Part shown: one piece after another, positions 51,725-60,435 of the stretch
How positions within the stretch are numbered: position 1 is the first letter of the stretch
Layout: every line of letters starts with the position of its first letter
From: Fibrella aquatilis
Lineage (GTDB): Bacteria; Bacteroidota; Bacteroidia; Cytophagales; Spirosomataceae
NCBI RefSeq assembly: GCF_017353255.1
Contig: NZ_JAFMYU010000022.1
Coordinates: forward strand, 1-64,000
DNA length: 64,000 bases
Reading direction: 5' to 3'
Made by a program: the position numbers and the translations under genes
The notes under the pieces: generated by a model
Told to the model about the DNA's origin: nothing
What the model saw: only the letters and a program-made list of their open reading frames with translations
The model's database searches: none

Positions 51725-52249
51725 ATGACTATGATCGACTACCTGTTCGGTGACTTACTCCACGACGATAAAACCCTCACTGCTTTCCAGATTGTGGCGC
51801 GGGCCCTGCTGGTGGCTGTCGTTGCCCTGCTTTGCGTCCGCGTTACGGGGCGGCGCGCCTACGGCCTGAAAACGCCGTTAGACAACGTTATAACGTTCCT
51901 GCTGGGTGCCACTCTCAGCCGCGCCATCGTTGGCGACGGGGGATTTGTAGGCATCGTGGCGGGGTCATTGACCCTGGCCTGCCTGCATCGACTTATCGCT
52001 TACGTTAGCTGCCGGAGCGATGGCTTCCGCAATTTCATTAACGGCAAAAGTCAGATACTCTATGAACAGGGTATTTTTCAGGATACCAATTTGAAAAAGA
52101 GCCTGGTAGCCCCTAAAGAACTGGAGGGCGTCGTACGCAAAGAAACTAACCTCGACTCGCTGGACCTGATTCAGAAAGCCACCATGGAGCCAAGCGGTGA
52201 GGTGAGCATTGTGCTGAAAGACGGCTACAGCCTGCCAAACCGCGCATAG
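51725..52249 (+). CDS. DUF421 (YetF-like) membrane protein
   Basis: 174 residues. Three hydrophobic helices (about 22-40, 56-75 and 78-95) are followed by a cytoplasmic domain with INGKSQILYEQGIFQDTNLKKS and GEVSIVLKDGYSLP, the DUF421/YetF pattern. The family is of unknown function, linked to envelope and spore functions in Bacillus. Its 3' end overlaps the convergent CoA-transferase gene by 25 bases. Confidence 0.8.
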   Translation: MTMIDYLFGDLLHDDKTLTAFQIVARALLVAVVALLCVRVTGRRAYGLKTPLDNVITFLLGATLSRAIVGDGGFVGIVAGSLTLACLHRLIAYVSCRSDGFRNFINGKSQILYEQGIFQDTNLKKSLVAPKELEGVVRKETNLDSLDLIQKATMEPSGEVSIVLKDGYSLPNRA

Positions 52250-53502
52250 GCCTGTTGCTCAAGGCTTTCGCGGTGGTCGGGATGGGCTATATTGATGAGC
52301 AGCCGCGCCCGCTGCCGCAGGTTCTGGCCGTATAAATCGGCGATGCCGTATTCCGTCACGACGTAGTGGACGTGGGCGCGGGTAGTGGTCACGCCCGCCC
52401 CTTCTTTCAACAACGGCACGATCTTACTCAGTCCTTTGCTGGTAGTAGAGGGCAACGCAATAATGGGTTTGCCTCCTTCGGAGAGGGATGCCCCCCGCAC
52501 AAAATCCATCTGCCCACCCACGCCCGAATACTGCATCGTGCCAATGGTGTCGGCGCACACCTGCCCGGTCATGTCGATCTCGATGGCGCTGTTGATAGCC
52601 GTCACTTTCGGATTTCGGCGAATGATGGCCGTGTCGTTGGTGTAGCTTGCCTGCTTCATAGCCACGGCGGGGTTGTCGTCGATGAAGTCATACACCCGCT
52701 GACTGCCCATCACAAAACTCGACACGATGCGGTAAGGAAGCACGGTCTTGTATTCGCCGGTGATCACGCCGCGCTCGACCAGGTCGATGATGCCGTCGGT
52801 AAACATTTCGGTGTGAATACCCAGCCCCTTGTGGTGAATCAGTTCGGCCAGGGTAGCGTTGGGAATGCCGCCAATACCTAGTTGCAGCGTGGCCCCATCC
52901 TCCACCAGCGAGGCTACGTATTGCCCTATTTTACGGTCGGTGGCGTCGATCTCGGCGGGTTTTACTTCATACATTGGCTCGTCGACTTCCACCGCTGCGT
53001 GCAGCATCGACACCGGAATGAGTCCGTCGCCGTGGGTGCGGGGCACGCGCGGGTTCACCTGGGCAATGACGTATTTGGCCGCCCGGATAGCCGACAGCGA
53101 CACATCTACCGACGGCCCCAGCGAACAATACCCGTGCGCGTCGGGCGGCGACACCTGGATCAGCGCTACATCGACGGGCAGGATTTTTCGGCTAAACAGC
53201 AGGGGCACTTCGCTCAGAAACACGGGTACGTAGTCGCCGATGCCCTGCGCCAGCGACCGCCGCATATTGGCCCCAATAAAGAACGAGTTGGGCCGGAAGC
53301 TGTCCTGGTGTTGCGGTTCAAGATAGGGTAGGGGGCCTTCGGTGTGGATGTGGCAGATCTCCACGTCGCGGAGCCGGTCGGCCTGCGCTACCATTGCCCG
53401 GATGAGCACGTGCGGCGTCTGGGCTACGCTGTGAATAAACACCCGGTTGCCTGATTGTATGGCCGAAACCGCCAGTTCGGGTGTGGTGTAGGGGAGGGGC
53501 AT
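52225..53502 (-). CDS. Acetyl-CoA hydrolase / 4-hydroxybutyrate CoA-transferase family
   Basis: 425 residues. Family signatures are FIGANMRRSLAQGIGDYVPVFLSEVP, VDVALIQVSPPDAHGYCSLGPSVD, LQLGIGGIPNATL, the catalytic Glu in GIHTEMFTDGIIDL, GVGGQMDFVRGA and YVVTEYGIADLYG. It transfers CoA between acetyl-CoA and a carboxylate, or hydrolyses acetyl-CoA. The acceptor cannot be decided by eye. It is convergent with and overlapping DUF421. The upstream gap holds a hairpin element. Confidence 0.9.
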   Translation of the reverse strand: MPLPYTTPELAVSAIQSGNRVFIHSVAQTPHVLIRAMVAQADRLRDVEICHIHTEGPLPYLEPQHQDSFRPNSFFIGANMRRSLAQGIGDYVPVFLSEVPLLFSRKILPVDVALIQVSPPDAHGYCSLGPSVDVSLSAIRAAKYVIAQVNPRVPRTHGDGLIPVSMLHAAVEVDEPMYEVKPAEIDATDRKIGQYVASLVEDGATLQLGIGGIPNATLAELIHHKGLGIHTEMFTDGIIDLVERGVITGEYKTVLPYRIVSSFVMGSQRVYDFIDDNPAVAMKQASYTNDTAIIRRNPKVTAINSAIEIDMTGQVCADTIGTMQYSGVGGQMDFVRGASLSEGGKPIIALPSTTSKGLSKIVPLLKEGAGVTTTRAHVHYVVTEYGIADLYGQNLRQRARLLINIAHPDHRESLEQQAYARFGRL

Positions 53503-53517
53503 GGGGGAAGGGATTAT

Positions 53518-53635
53518 GTCTAATTGTTTAACGTTCGACGTCTAAAGTTGGCTGGCGCAGGAGTACGCTTGCGCCAGCCAACTTTAGACCCGCAGCGGCG
53601 GACCGCTTAGTCGTTAGACGTTAAACCTTAGACTG
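53518..53635. repeat. Nested intergenic inverted repeat (TCTAAAGTTGGCTGGCGCA)
   Basis: The inner arms 53540-53559 and 53570-53589 are exact complements over 20 bp with a 10-base loop (GGAGTACGCT). The outer words GTTTAACG (about 53527) and CGTTAGACGTTAAAC (53612-53626) are also complementary. CGCAGCGGCGGACCGC lies between the arms. The right edge (word CCTTAGAC, 53626-53633) contains the TAA stop of the DUF2267 gene. Confidence 0.9.
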
Positions 53636-54023
53636 TCATTCCCTCGAAAAGCGGCGCGTAGTCGTCTGAGAGGGTAACCTGAATTTTGTGCAGCTCGCCG
53701 GGCGTGACCAGCTGACGGAAGACCTGCATAAACTGGTGGGTGAACTGTTTTCCCTGTTCAGGATCAACACCGAGTTGGTCAGCTACGCGGTCATAAAACT
53801 CGGTGAGCTTAAAGCGCTCCCCCTGATCGCGTTCCTCGGCGGGAATCTCGCGGATTATGTCGAGCAGGGGAGCAGGCAGTTGCGCACCCATATTGTCGGC
53901 GGCGTTGCCAGCAAGGTGGTGAGTAAGGGTGTGCAGAAATGCCCGCGTGATGTCGAGCACTTCCGACTCGGTAGTCACGCCAAGTTTGGCTTTGGCCTCG
54001 TGGATGAATTCTGGGTACTGCAT
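53628..54023 (-). CDS. DUF2267 domain protein
   Basis: 131 residues, all helical. The DUF2267 pattern is FIHEAKAKLGVTTESEVLDITRAFLHTLTHHLAGNAADNM, then AQLPAPLLDII and FYDRVADQLGV. The function of the family is unknown; members occur in stress-linked gene sets. The stop codon lies in the edge of the hairpin repeat. It follows the histidine-kinase gene on the same strand. Confidence 0.85.
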   Translation of the reverse strand: MQYPEFIHEAKAKLGVTTESEVLDITRAFLHTLTHHLAGNAADNMGAQLPAPLLDIIREIPAEERDQGERFKLTEFYDRVADQLGVDPEQGKQFTHQFMQVFRQLVTPGELHKIQVTLSDDYAPLFEGMTV

Positions 54024-54091
54024 AATGTTGATAGATCAAAAGGATTGTGCTCTATCAACCGCAGAAGCCGGTTTGTGTTTGCCAAAAAAGG

Positions 54092-55711
54092 TCACTGTTT
54101 CATGGGTAGCCAGACATGGAAGGTAGAACCCTGGCCGGGGGTACTGTCTACGGTTATACGGCCCTGGTGGTTTTCTACAATCTTTTTACAGATGGCCAGC
54201 CCAATGCCCGTGCCCCCAAATCGGGCACCGTGCAACCGCTGAAAAATGCCAAAAATCTTGTCCTGGTATGCCGTATCGAACCCAATGCCATTGTCACGCA
54301 CGTCGATCCGCACGTAGCGGGCGGGTGGTAATCCCGCTGCCAGGGCGGCCTGTTTGTTCATGTCGTGTTGCGTGATCTGAATAACGGGGGGGCGGTCGGT
54401 GCTGAATTTCATGGCGTTGCTGATCAGGTTCTGAAACAACTGATGTAACTGCCCCGTGTTGGCCGGTAAGGTAGGCAGGGGGCTAACCTCAATGGAGGCC
54501 CCCCGCTCGCGGATGGTCACGTCGAGGTCGTCAACTAACTGTGCCAACACGGCGTTTAGGTCGGTTTCGGCAAAAATGGTATACTGGTTCGATAGCTTCG
54601 ACAGGTTCAGTACGTCATCGACGAGTGCCTGCATGCGGCCCGTTGCGGTAATCATTCGCTGGAAATAGTCTCGCTCGGTTTCGTCCAGTTTCGTGTCGGC
54701 CGTTGACTGGAGAATGGTACCGAAGGCCTGAATCTTCCGCAAGGGTTCTTTTAAATCGTGCGAGGCCACGGAGGCAAACTGCATGAGGTCGAAGTTTGAG
54801 CTTTCCAGGTTTTTGTTGGCCTGTTGCAGTTCGGCGGTGCGCACGTTTACGCGTTGTTCCAGTTCTTCAGCCAGCAGGCGGTAGCGGGCTTCCGATGCCT
54901 CCAGGGCCTGCCGGGCCTGCATGGTTTGGGTTACTTCGGTAGCCACCACCATTACGCGCCGGATGGTGCCGTCGGCTTCCAGCATCGGTTTATACACAAA
55001 GTCGAAGTAGACCGTTTCGCGTTGTCCATTCCGATCCAGTTGCGCAGGCAGGCCATTGCCTACAAACGGCACGCCTGTGGTTCGTACGCCATCGAGCAGT
55101 TCTTCAAATCCCTGCCCGGCCACTTCGGGCAGAGCCTCGAACAATTTCTGGCCCAGTACCTGGTTGGGGGTGCGGCCCCAGAGTTCACAAACCGCTGGGT
55201 TAGCAAATTCAATGATATAACCGGGGCCGTCAAATACCCCCACCCCCAGCGGTGTCTGGGTAAACACAGCGTGTAATAATTGCTGATCATGGTCGGCTCG
55301 CTGTCGGGCCAACACCTGATCTGTTACCTCCTGACTAACGGAAAAAATGCCTATGATACCCCCCAAATCGTCTTTGATGGGCTGGAAGGTGAACTTGTGG
55401 AAGGTAAGTTCCTGCCGCCCGTTCCAGTTTAGGGCTATACCCCGGCCGTCGGCAATGTAGGGTTGGCCGGTGGTGAATACCCCGTCGAGGATTGAGCCAA
55501 AACCCTGGCTGGCTAATTCAGGGAAGGCACTAAGAAATGGTTTGCCAATCAATTCGTTAGCCGTTCGTCCGGCATCGTTGCAATAGCTTGGATTAGCCAG
55601 CGTAATCAGGTGAGTAGGGCCTTCGTAGATGGCTATCGACAAGGGAGCCTGATTGAATAGTGTGGTCAACTGCAAAGGAACACCATTGATGTTGATCGAC
55701 GATAAATTCAT
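54092..55711 (-). CDS. PAS-PAS sensor histidine kinase
   Basis: 539 residues with no membrane segment, so cytoplasmic. Two PAS domains (about 15-130 and 143-262; repeated ANPSYCNDAGRT and ANPAVCELWGRT) are followed by a coiled coil (about 270-310), HisKA with phosphoacceptor His318 (VASHDLKEPLRK) and HATPase_c (NLISNAMKF, DNGIGFD, GTGIGLAICKKIVENH). It is divergent from a small receiver protein, its likely partner. The PAS ligands are unknown. Confidence 0.92.
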   Translation of the reverse strand: MNLSSININGVPLQLTTLFNQAPLSIAIYEGPTHLITLANPSYCNDAGRTANELIGKPFLSAFPELASQGFGSILDGVFTTGQPYIADGRGIALNWNGRQELTFHKFTFQPIKDDLGGIIGIFSVSQEVTDQVLARQRADHDQQLLHAVFTQTPLGVGVFDGPGYIIEFANPAVCELWGRTPNQVLGQKLFEALPEVAGQGFEELLDGVRTTGVPFVGNGLPAQLDRNGQRETVYFDFVYKPMLEADGTIRRVMVVATEVTQTMQARQALEASEARYRLLAEELEQRVNVRTAELQQANKNLESSNFDLMQFASVASHDLKEPLRKIQAFGTILQSTADTKLDETERDYFQRMITATGRMQALVDDVLNLSKLSNQYTIFAETDLNAVLAQLVDDLDVTIRERGASIEVSPLPTLPANTGQLHQLFQNLISNAMKFSTDRPPVIQITQHDMNKQAALAAGLPPARYVRIDVRDNGIGFDTAYQDKIFGIFQRLHGARFGGTGIGLAICKKIVENHQGRITVDSTPGQGSTFHVWLPMKQ

Positions 55712-55823
55712 AAAACCGTAAAAGACAGGGTAGACGATTCGGTGAAAATAAACAGTTTACAACTAGTAGCACAACTCAAATCTGGATAACTTCGTAAGCA
55801 ATTATCCGTACTTGACAAAACCA

Positions 55824-56207
55824 ATGCTCTCTTTATTACTCATCGAAGACGACCAGGACGACATCGACCTCCTGCGCTACGCACTTGGGCGGGAGGCCGT
55901 TCAAACTGTTTTTACCATTGTGATGCAGGGCGATGAAGCGCTACCCACGCTGAAACAAACACAAACCGGGCCTGACCTCATTGTCATGGACCTGAATATT
56001 CCCATCATTCACGGGCGCGACGTGCTGGCGCAAATTCGGCAGCAGCCAGTTTACAATGGCATCCCGATTTTGGTGCTCACCACGTCGTCGGTCGACGAAC
56101 GGAACGTGTGCCTCTCGTTGGGTGCCAATGCGTTCGTGACCAAACCCACCAGTATCGAGGGTTTCCAGAACCTGGTAGGTACCATCCGCCAGTTGGCGCA
56201 GGCATAA
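55824..56207 (+). CDS. Single-domain response regulator (Rcp1-like receiver)
   Basis: 127 residues, receiver only: acidic pocket D9-D10 (LLIEDDQDD), phosphoacceptor D56 (IVMDLNIP), switch Thr86 (VLTTSS) and Lys107 (FVTKPTS). The EDDQDDIDLL start is typical of Rcp-type receivers that pair with PAS/phytochrome histidine kinases. There is no output domain, so it probably acts by protein contact or phosphorelay. The ATG at 55824 is preferred over a TTG four codons earlier. Confidence 0.92.
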   Translation: MLSLLLIEDDQDDIDLLRYALGREAVQTVFTIVMQGDEALPTLKQTQTGPDLIVMDLNIPIIHGRDVLAQIRQQPVYNGIPILVLTTSSVDERNVCLSLGANAFVTKPTSIEGFQNLVGTIRQLAQA

Positions 56208-56211
56208 AAAA

Positions 56212-56241
56212 AGGGAGTTTACCGTCAGCAGTAAACTCCCT
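56212..56241. terminator. Bidirectional terminator between receiver and aldolase genes
   Basis: Stem AGGGAGTTTAC / GTAAACTCCCT (11 bp, perfect) with loop CGTCAGCA, preceded by an A-run and so followed by a T-run on the other strand. It separates two convergent genes. Confidence 0.85.
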
Positions 56242-56256
56242 CTTACTAGACTTTCT

Positions 56257-57336
56257 TTACGCCAGTCGATTGATGCAGTTGAGGTCTTCGAAGGCTACTT
56301 TTAGCCGGGCCGACATGCTTTCTTCGCCTTTGCGGAGCCACACGCGGGGATCGTAATATTTCTTGTTGGGCGAATCGGGGCCTTCGGGGTTGCCGAGTTG
56401 ACTTTGCAGATAGCCTTCTTTGGCTTTGTAGTAGCCCAGAATGCCTTCCCAGGTCGACCACTGCATGTCGGTGTCGATGTTCATCTTGATGGCCCCGTAC
56501 TGGATAGCCTCCCGAATCTCTTCACGGCTTGACCCCGACCCACCGTGAAACACAAAGTTTACCGGCAACGGACCCGTACCAAATTTCTCCTGGATATAGT
56601 CCTGCGAATTTTTGAGAATGATGGGTGAGAGCTTCACGTTGCCGGGCTTGTATACGCCGTGTACGTTACCAAAAGCGGCCGCGATGGTGAAGTTGGGCGA
56701 AATCTTACGCAGGTGCTCGTAGGCATAGGCTACCTCCGAGGGCTGCGTATATAGTTTAGAGTCATCGACGTCAGAATTATCAACGCCGTCTTCTTCGCCA
56801 CCCGTCACGCCAAGTTCAATTTCCAGCGTCATGCCCATCTTGGCCATCCGCTCGAAGTATTTACACGAAATTTCGATGTTTTCTTCAATTGGCTCTTCCG
56901 ACAGGTCGAGCATGTGCGACGAGTAGAGGGGCTTGCCGGTCTGGTCGAAATGTTTTTCCGAAGCCGTCAGCAGCCCGTCGATCCAGGGCAGGAGTTTCTT
57001 GGCGCAGTGGTCGGTGTGCAGAATAACGGGTACGCCATAGAGTTCGGCGATGTTGTGGATGTGCAACGCTCCCGACACCGACCCCGCGATGGCTGCTTTC
57101 TGCCCGTCGTTGGCCAGTGATTTGCCCGCGTAGAAAATGCCGCCGCCGTTCGAGAACTGGATGATCACCGGCGAGTTGACCGCCTTGGCCGTTTCCAGCA
57201 CTGCGTTCACCGAGTTGGTACCTACCACGTTGACCGCTGGCAGGGCGTAATCATTTTCATTGGCATGACGGAAAATCTCGGAAACGCCTTCGCCCGTGAC
57301 AACGCCGGGGGCAAAACGAACAGCTACATCGCTCAT
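56257..57336 (-). CDS. fbaA: Class II fructose-bisphosphate aldolase
   Basis: 359 residues, class IIA length. Zinc and catalytic motifs include VILHTDHCAKKLLPW, LEIELGVTGGEEDGVDNS, AAAFGNVHGVYKPGNV, FVFHGGSGSSREEI and KMNIDTDMQW. It cleaves fructose-1,6-bisphosphate in glycolysis and condenses the trioses in gluconeogenesis. It is a single gene with a strong terminator after it. Confidence 0.96.
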   Translation of the reverse strand: MSDVAVRFAPGVVTGEGVSEIFRHANENDYALPAVNVVGTNSVNAVLETAKAVNSPVIIQFSNGGGIFYAGKSLANDGQKAAIAGSVSGALHIHNIAELYGVPVILHTDHCAKKLLPWIDGLLTASEKHFDQTGKPLYSSHMLDLSEEPIEENIEISCKYFERMAKMGMTLEIELGVTGGEEDGVDNSDVDDSKLYTQPSEVAYAYEHLRKISPNFTIAAAFGNVHGVYKPGNVKLSPIILKNSQDYIQEKFGTGPLPVNFVFHGGSGSSREEIREAIQYGAIKMNIDTDMQWSTWEGILGYYKAKEGYLQSQLGNPEGPDSPNKKYYDPRVWLRKGEESMSARLKVAFEDLNCINRLA

Positions 57337-57503
57337 AAAAACTGAAGAATTGAATTTTGATTAGAAAAAGTAGAAGATGCCTTAGCTTCTTTGACCATGC
57401 AAGCCTAAAACACCGCAAAGTACAATTTTTGCCCCAAACGATGGGGGTTCGCTAAGATGCGCTTTAGCAATCAGCGAGGAGTCTTTATCTTAACGTTGCC
57501 TAT

Positions 57504-57536
57504 ATTGATGCCATCGCATCAAGCGATGGCATCAAT
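57504..57536. repeat. Short perfect hairpin (TTGATGCCATCGC)
   Basis: ATTGATGCCATCGC (57504-57517) pairs with GCGATGGCATCAAT (57523-57536), 14 bp with a 5-base loop. GATGCCATC is also the inner word of the 45-bp hairpin at 20259-20351. It lies in the divergent gap between the aldolase and the next gene. Confidence 0.8.
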
Positions 57537-57565
57537 GAATCGCTAGCCTTATACCCTTGCTAACT

Positions 57566-58213
57566 ATGCGACATCTACTCTGGTTTCTCATTCCACTTGT
57601 TTCCATGAGCCAGCAAACTCTGGGTCAAGCTACATATCCCGTTGTGCCAGATGAGGACTACGAGGTGTATGCCATTGTTGGTAACTACTTCTCTCGCTGC
57701 GATGATCCAAAGTCGGCACACTTGCGTAACGAGACCTGGTTGGTTAACACACTCACCGAACGTTATCCAACTCATGGATTTTGGTTTAAATTCGACGAAA
57801 CTCCAAAACAACTGGCTTGGCGTTTTCCAGAGAAAGATCCATTTTACAAGAAACCAGCTTGGTGGTCCTTTCTAGCATCAATAGATGGCAGTCAGTTTTC
57901 CGAAAATGAACTGACGAAACTGCCCGCTTTCATCTGTCGAAAACCAGTTCGCTGGACAAACGAACAGATGGACTATTACTTCAAGGATGAAAATTCTCGA
58001 TTACGCGGGTATGAGGCAATTCGTAAAGACTTCCCCAGCTTTGGGGCTTTTATCCATTTTTCGCGGGTGGCTTTCTCTTCCGATGATACAAAAGCCGTCT
58101 GTTATTTCTCAGAGACAAGCGATAGCTTAGCTGGTGCTGGCTATTTAGTATTCCTGGAAAAGAAGAACGGTAAATGGGGAGTGATCGACTACACAATGCT
58201 TTGGATTTCATAA
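57566..58213 (+). CDS. Hypothetical secreted protein
   Basis: 215 residues. The signal peptide MRHLLWFLIPLVSMSQQTLGQ is clear. The mature part begins PVVPDEDYEVYAIVGNYF and ends with AGYLVFLEKKNGKWGVIDYT, an arrangement common in Bacteroidota secreted proteins where WGVID is a conserved tail, but no family is assigned. The gene is more A/T-rich than its surroundings. The ATG at 57566 is preferred over an upstream TTG. A near-consensus -7 element (TACCCTTG) lies just before it. Confidence 0.65.
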   Translation: MRHLLWFLIPLVSMSQQTLGQATYPVVPDEDYEVYAIVGNYFSRCDDPKSAHLRNETWLVNTLTERYPTHGFWFKFDETPKQLAWRFPEKDPFYKKPAWWSFLASIDGSQFSENELTKLPAFICRKPVRWTNEQMDYYFKDENSRLRGYEAIRKDFPSFGAFIHFSRVAFSSDDTKAVCYFSETSDSLAGAGYLVFLEKKNGKWGVIDYTMLWIS

Positions 58214-58227
58214 CAACCAGCAACACC

Positions 58228-59037
58228 TTGAAAACGCTCTTTTACTGTCCGTTTTGGGGCATGGAATCCCTTGGGCTGGCCGAGGCAGCCAAGCGTGTGA
58301 AAGCCGCTGGCTACGATGGCATGGAAGTGGCCGTAGGTCTTGATAAACAGGCCGAAGCCGTGCAAATCATGCAGGATAATGGCCTCCGCCTGATCCTGAT
58401 GGCCTTTGGCGGCGGGGCCAGTTTCCCCGAACACAAAGCCAAATTCCGCGCCGATCTGGAAGCCACGGCCAAGCACAAGCCGCAGTTCGTCAACGTGCAT
58501 ACCGGCCACGACTATTTCACCTACGAACAAAACTGCGAACTGATTCAGGTGGCCATGGACGTGCAGAAAGCCAGCGGCGTAACCATCCTGCACGAGACCC
58601 ACCGCGGGCGGTTTTCGTACTCGGCCCCGGCCATGCAGCATTACCTGGTCACGTTCCCCAACCTGCGCCTCACCGGCGACTTTTCGCACTGGGTCAACGT
58701 GTCGGAGTCGTACCTCGCCGACCAGGCCGACAACATGAGCCGCGCCCTGCAACGCACCGACCATATCCACTGCCGGGTAGGCCACCCCGAAGGTCCGCAG
58801 GTGAACGACCCCCGCGCTCCCGAATGGAAAGGGGCACTGGAAACCCACGCCAAATGGTGGGACATTATTCGGCAACGAATGCTCACCGCAGGTGCCCCCG
58901 AACTCACCGTTACCTGCGAGTTTGGCCCCGCCCCCGGCTACCTGCCCACACTCCCCTACACCAACCAACCCGTGGTGAGTCAGTGGGATGTGAACGTGTT
59001 TATGATGCAGTTTTTAAAACAACGATGGAAGGCGTAG
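58228..59037 (+). CDS. Sugar isomerase/epimerase TIM-barrel protein (hydroxypyruvate-isomerase-like)
   Basis: 269 residues. The TIM-barrel (AP endonuclease 2/xylose isomerase-like) pattern is FYCPFWGMES, AAGYDGMEVAVGL, FVNVHTGHDYFTYEQ, GVTILHETHRGRFSYS, LTGDFSHW and HIHCRVGHPEGPQVN, with metal-site Glu/Asp/His/Glu probably E155, D187, H213 and E259. Relatives isomerise or epimerise sugars; the substrate is unknown. I start at TTG 58228 (MKTLFYCPFWG) because the only upstream ATG (58174) lies inside the preceding gene. The stop codon TAG lies inside the left arm of a 75-bp hairpin. Confidence 0.8.
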   Translation: MKTLFYCPFWGMESLGLAEAAKRVKAAGYDGMEVAVGLDKQAEAVQIMQDNGLRLILMAFGGGASFPEHKAKFRADLEATAKHKPQFVNVHTGHDYFTYEQNCELIQVAMDVQKASGVTILHETHRGRFSYSAPAMQHYLVTFPNLRLTGDFSHWVNVSESYLADQADNMSRALQRTDHIHCRVGHPEGPQVNDPRAPEWKGALETHAKWWDIIRQRMLTAGAPELTVTCEFGPAPGYLPTLPYTNQPVVSQWDVNVFMMQFLKQRWKA

Positions 59038-59235
59038 GGAGTTTGTGGTTGGTGGTTTGTAGTTGGCTTCGCTAGCTAGGCCCCTCGACTGCGCTCGGGG
59101 TGACACCGGGCTGGCGTACCAGGCAAGTAGAGCAATCTCAAAGAGTTGATTCAAGTTTGTTGTCACCCCGAGCGCAGTCGAGGGGCCTAGCTAGCGAAGC
59201 CAACTACAAACCACCAACCACAAACTCCCTACGCC
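59031..59235. repeat. Perfect 75-bp inverted repeat with 55-base loop
   Basis: Arms 59031-59105 and 59161-59235 are identical reverse complements over all 75 positions. Outer words GGCGTAGGGAGTTTG, TGGTTGGTGGTTTGTAG and GGCTTCGCTAGCTAGG; inner words CCCCTCGACTGCGCTC and GGGGTGACA. The core 59081-59185 is shared, inverted, with 12363-12465. The left arm includes the last codon (GCG) and TAG of the preceding gene; the right arm ends 13 bases before the next ATG. Confidence 0.97.
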
Positions 59236-59248
59236 TTCCTTCACCAAT

Positions 59249-60325
59249 ATGAACAGACGATCTTTTCTTCTCTCAACAACAGCGGCCAGCACAGCCTTTG
59301 CGCTGGCTGCTAAGGCCAATCCGGTTGCGCCGCTGCCCAACGCGCTACCGCGCTGGCGTGGGTTCAACCTGCTCGAAAAATTTATAGCAGGAGGCAGTGG
59401 TCCCGAGCCAGAGGGGCCTTTTAAAGAACGCGACTTCGATTGGATCGCCAGGTGGGGGTTCAACTTCATCCGGTTGCCGATGTCGTACCGATGCTGGGCT
59501 TCCGGCGACCCCAGCACCTGGATGAACTTGAATGAAGTCAAGCTTAAAGACGTGGACCAGGCCGTTGCGTGGGGGAAAAAACATGGCCTGCACGTCAACC
59601 TGAACCTGCATCGCATTCCGGGCTACTGCGTGAACCCACCCGCTGAACCCCTCAGCCTCTGGACCGACGACCGGGCATTGGAAGCCGCCGTGTTTCACTG
59701 GAAACACCTGGCTCAACGCTACAAGGGCCGTCCCAACACCGAAGTTAGTTTTGATTTAATCAACGAACCCGCCAACGTCGACGAGGCTAGCTACACGCGG
59801 GTGGTGAAGGCCCTTGTAGCCGGTATTCATGCCGTTGACCCTCAGCGACTCATCATCGCCGACGGCCTACAGTACGGTACGCAGCCGGTGCCGTCGCTGG
59901 CGGGGGTGGTGGGCGGCCAAAGCACGCGGGGCTACCTGCCCATGTCGGTGAGCCATTATAAGGCGTCGTGGGTAAACATTAAAGACTGGCAAGCGCCCGC
60001 CTGGCCCATGGCCTGGATGGGAGCGACATGGGATTCAGACATGCTCAAAAAGGTCAATATTGAACCCTGGCAGGCCCTGCAACGCAAGGGCGTGGGAGTG
60101 CACGTGGGCGAATGGGGCTGTTTCAACAAAACTCCGCACGACGTGGCGCTAGCCTGGATGGAATCGAACTTAAAGCTTTGGCAGGAAGCGGGCTGGGGCT
60201 GGTCGCTCTGGAATTTCAGGGGCAGCTTCGGCATCCTCAATAGCGACCGCCCCGACGTAAACTACAAAAATCACCAGGGCCAACAACTCGACGCCGACAT
60301 GCTGGCTCTGCTGCGGAGGTATTAG
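59249..60325 (+). CDS. Tat-exported GH5 cellulase-like hydrolase
   Basis: 358 residues. The N-terminus NRRSFLLSTTAASTAFALAA is a twin-arginine signal. GH5 features: GFNFIRLPMSYRCW (Arg), LHVNLNLHRIPGYC, acid/base E173 in FDLINEPANVD, VSHYK, and nucleophile E288 in HVGEWGCF. It should hydrolyse beta-glucans or beta-mannans outside the cytoplasm. Export by Tat suggests folding before transport. It lies 13 bases after a perfect 75-bp hairpin. Confidence 0.93.
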   Translation: MNRRSFLLSTTAASTAFALAAKANPVAPLPNALPRWRGFNLLEKFIAGGSGPEPEGPFKERDFDWIARWGFNFIRLPMSYRCWASGDPSTWMNLNEVKLKDVDQAVAWGKKHGLHVNLNLHRIPGYCVNPPAEPLSLWTDDRALEAAVFHWKHLAQRYKGRPNTEVSFDLINEPANVDEASYTRVVKALVAGIHAVDPQRLIIADGLQYGTQPVPSLAGVVGGQSTRGYLPMSVSHYKASWVNIKDWQAPAWPMAWMGATWDSDMLKKVNIEPWQALQRKGVGVHVGEWGCFNKTPHDVALAWMESNLKLWQEAGWGWSLWNFRGSFGILNSDRPDVNYKNHQGQQLDADMLALLRRY

Positions 60326-60333
60326 GGGAGGGG

Positions 60334-60428
60334 AATGTACAATGTACAATGAATAATGTACAATGGCTTCGCGCTCTGAAGTGTAATGCGCGAAGCCATT
60401 GTACATTATTCATTGTACATTGTACATT
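60334..60428. repeat. Perfect 41-bp inverted repeat (TGTACAATG tandem words)
   Basis: Arms 60334-60374 and 60388-60428 are exact complements over 41 bp with a 13-base loop. The outer part consists of AATGTAC repeated with variation (AATGTACAATGTACAATG); the inner part is GGCTTCGCGC, shared with 12317-12326. It lies between convergent genes and should act as a bidirectional terminator-like structure. Confidence 0.95.
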
Positions 60429-60435
60429 TAAAATC

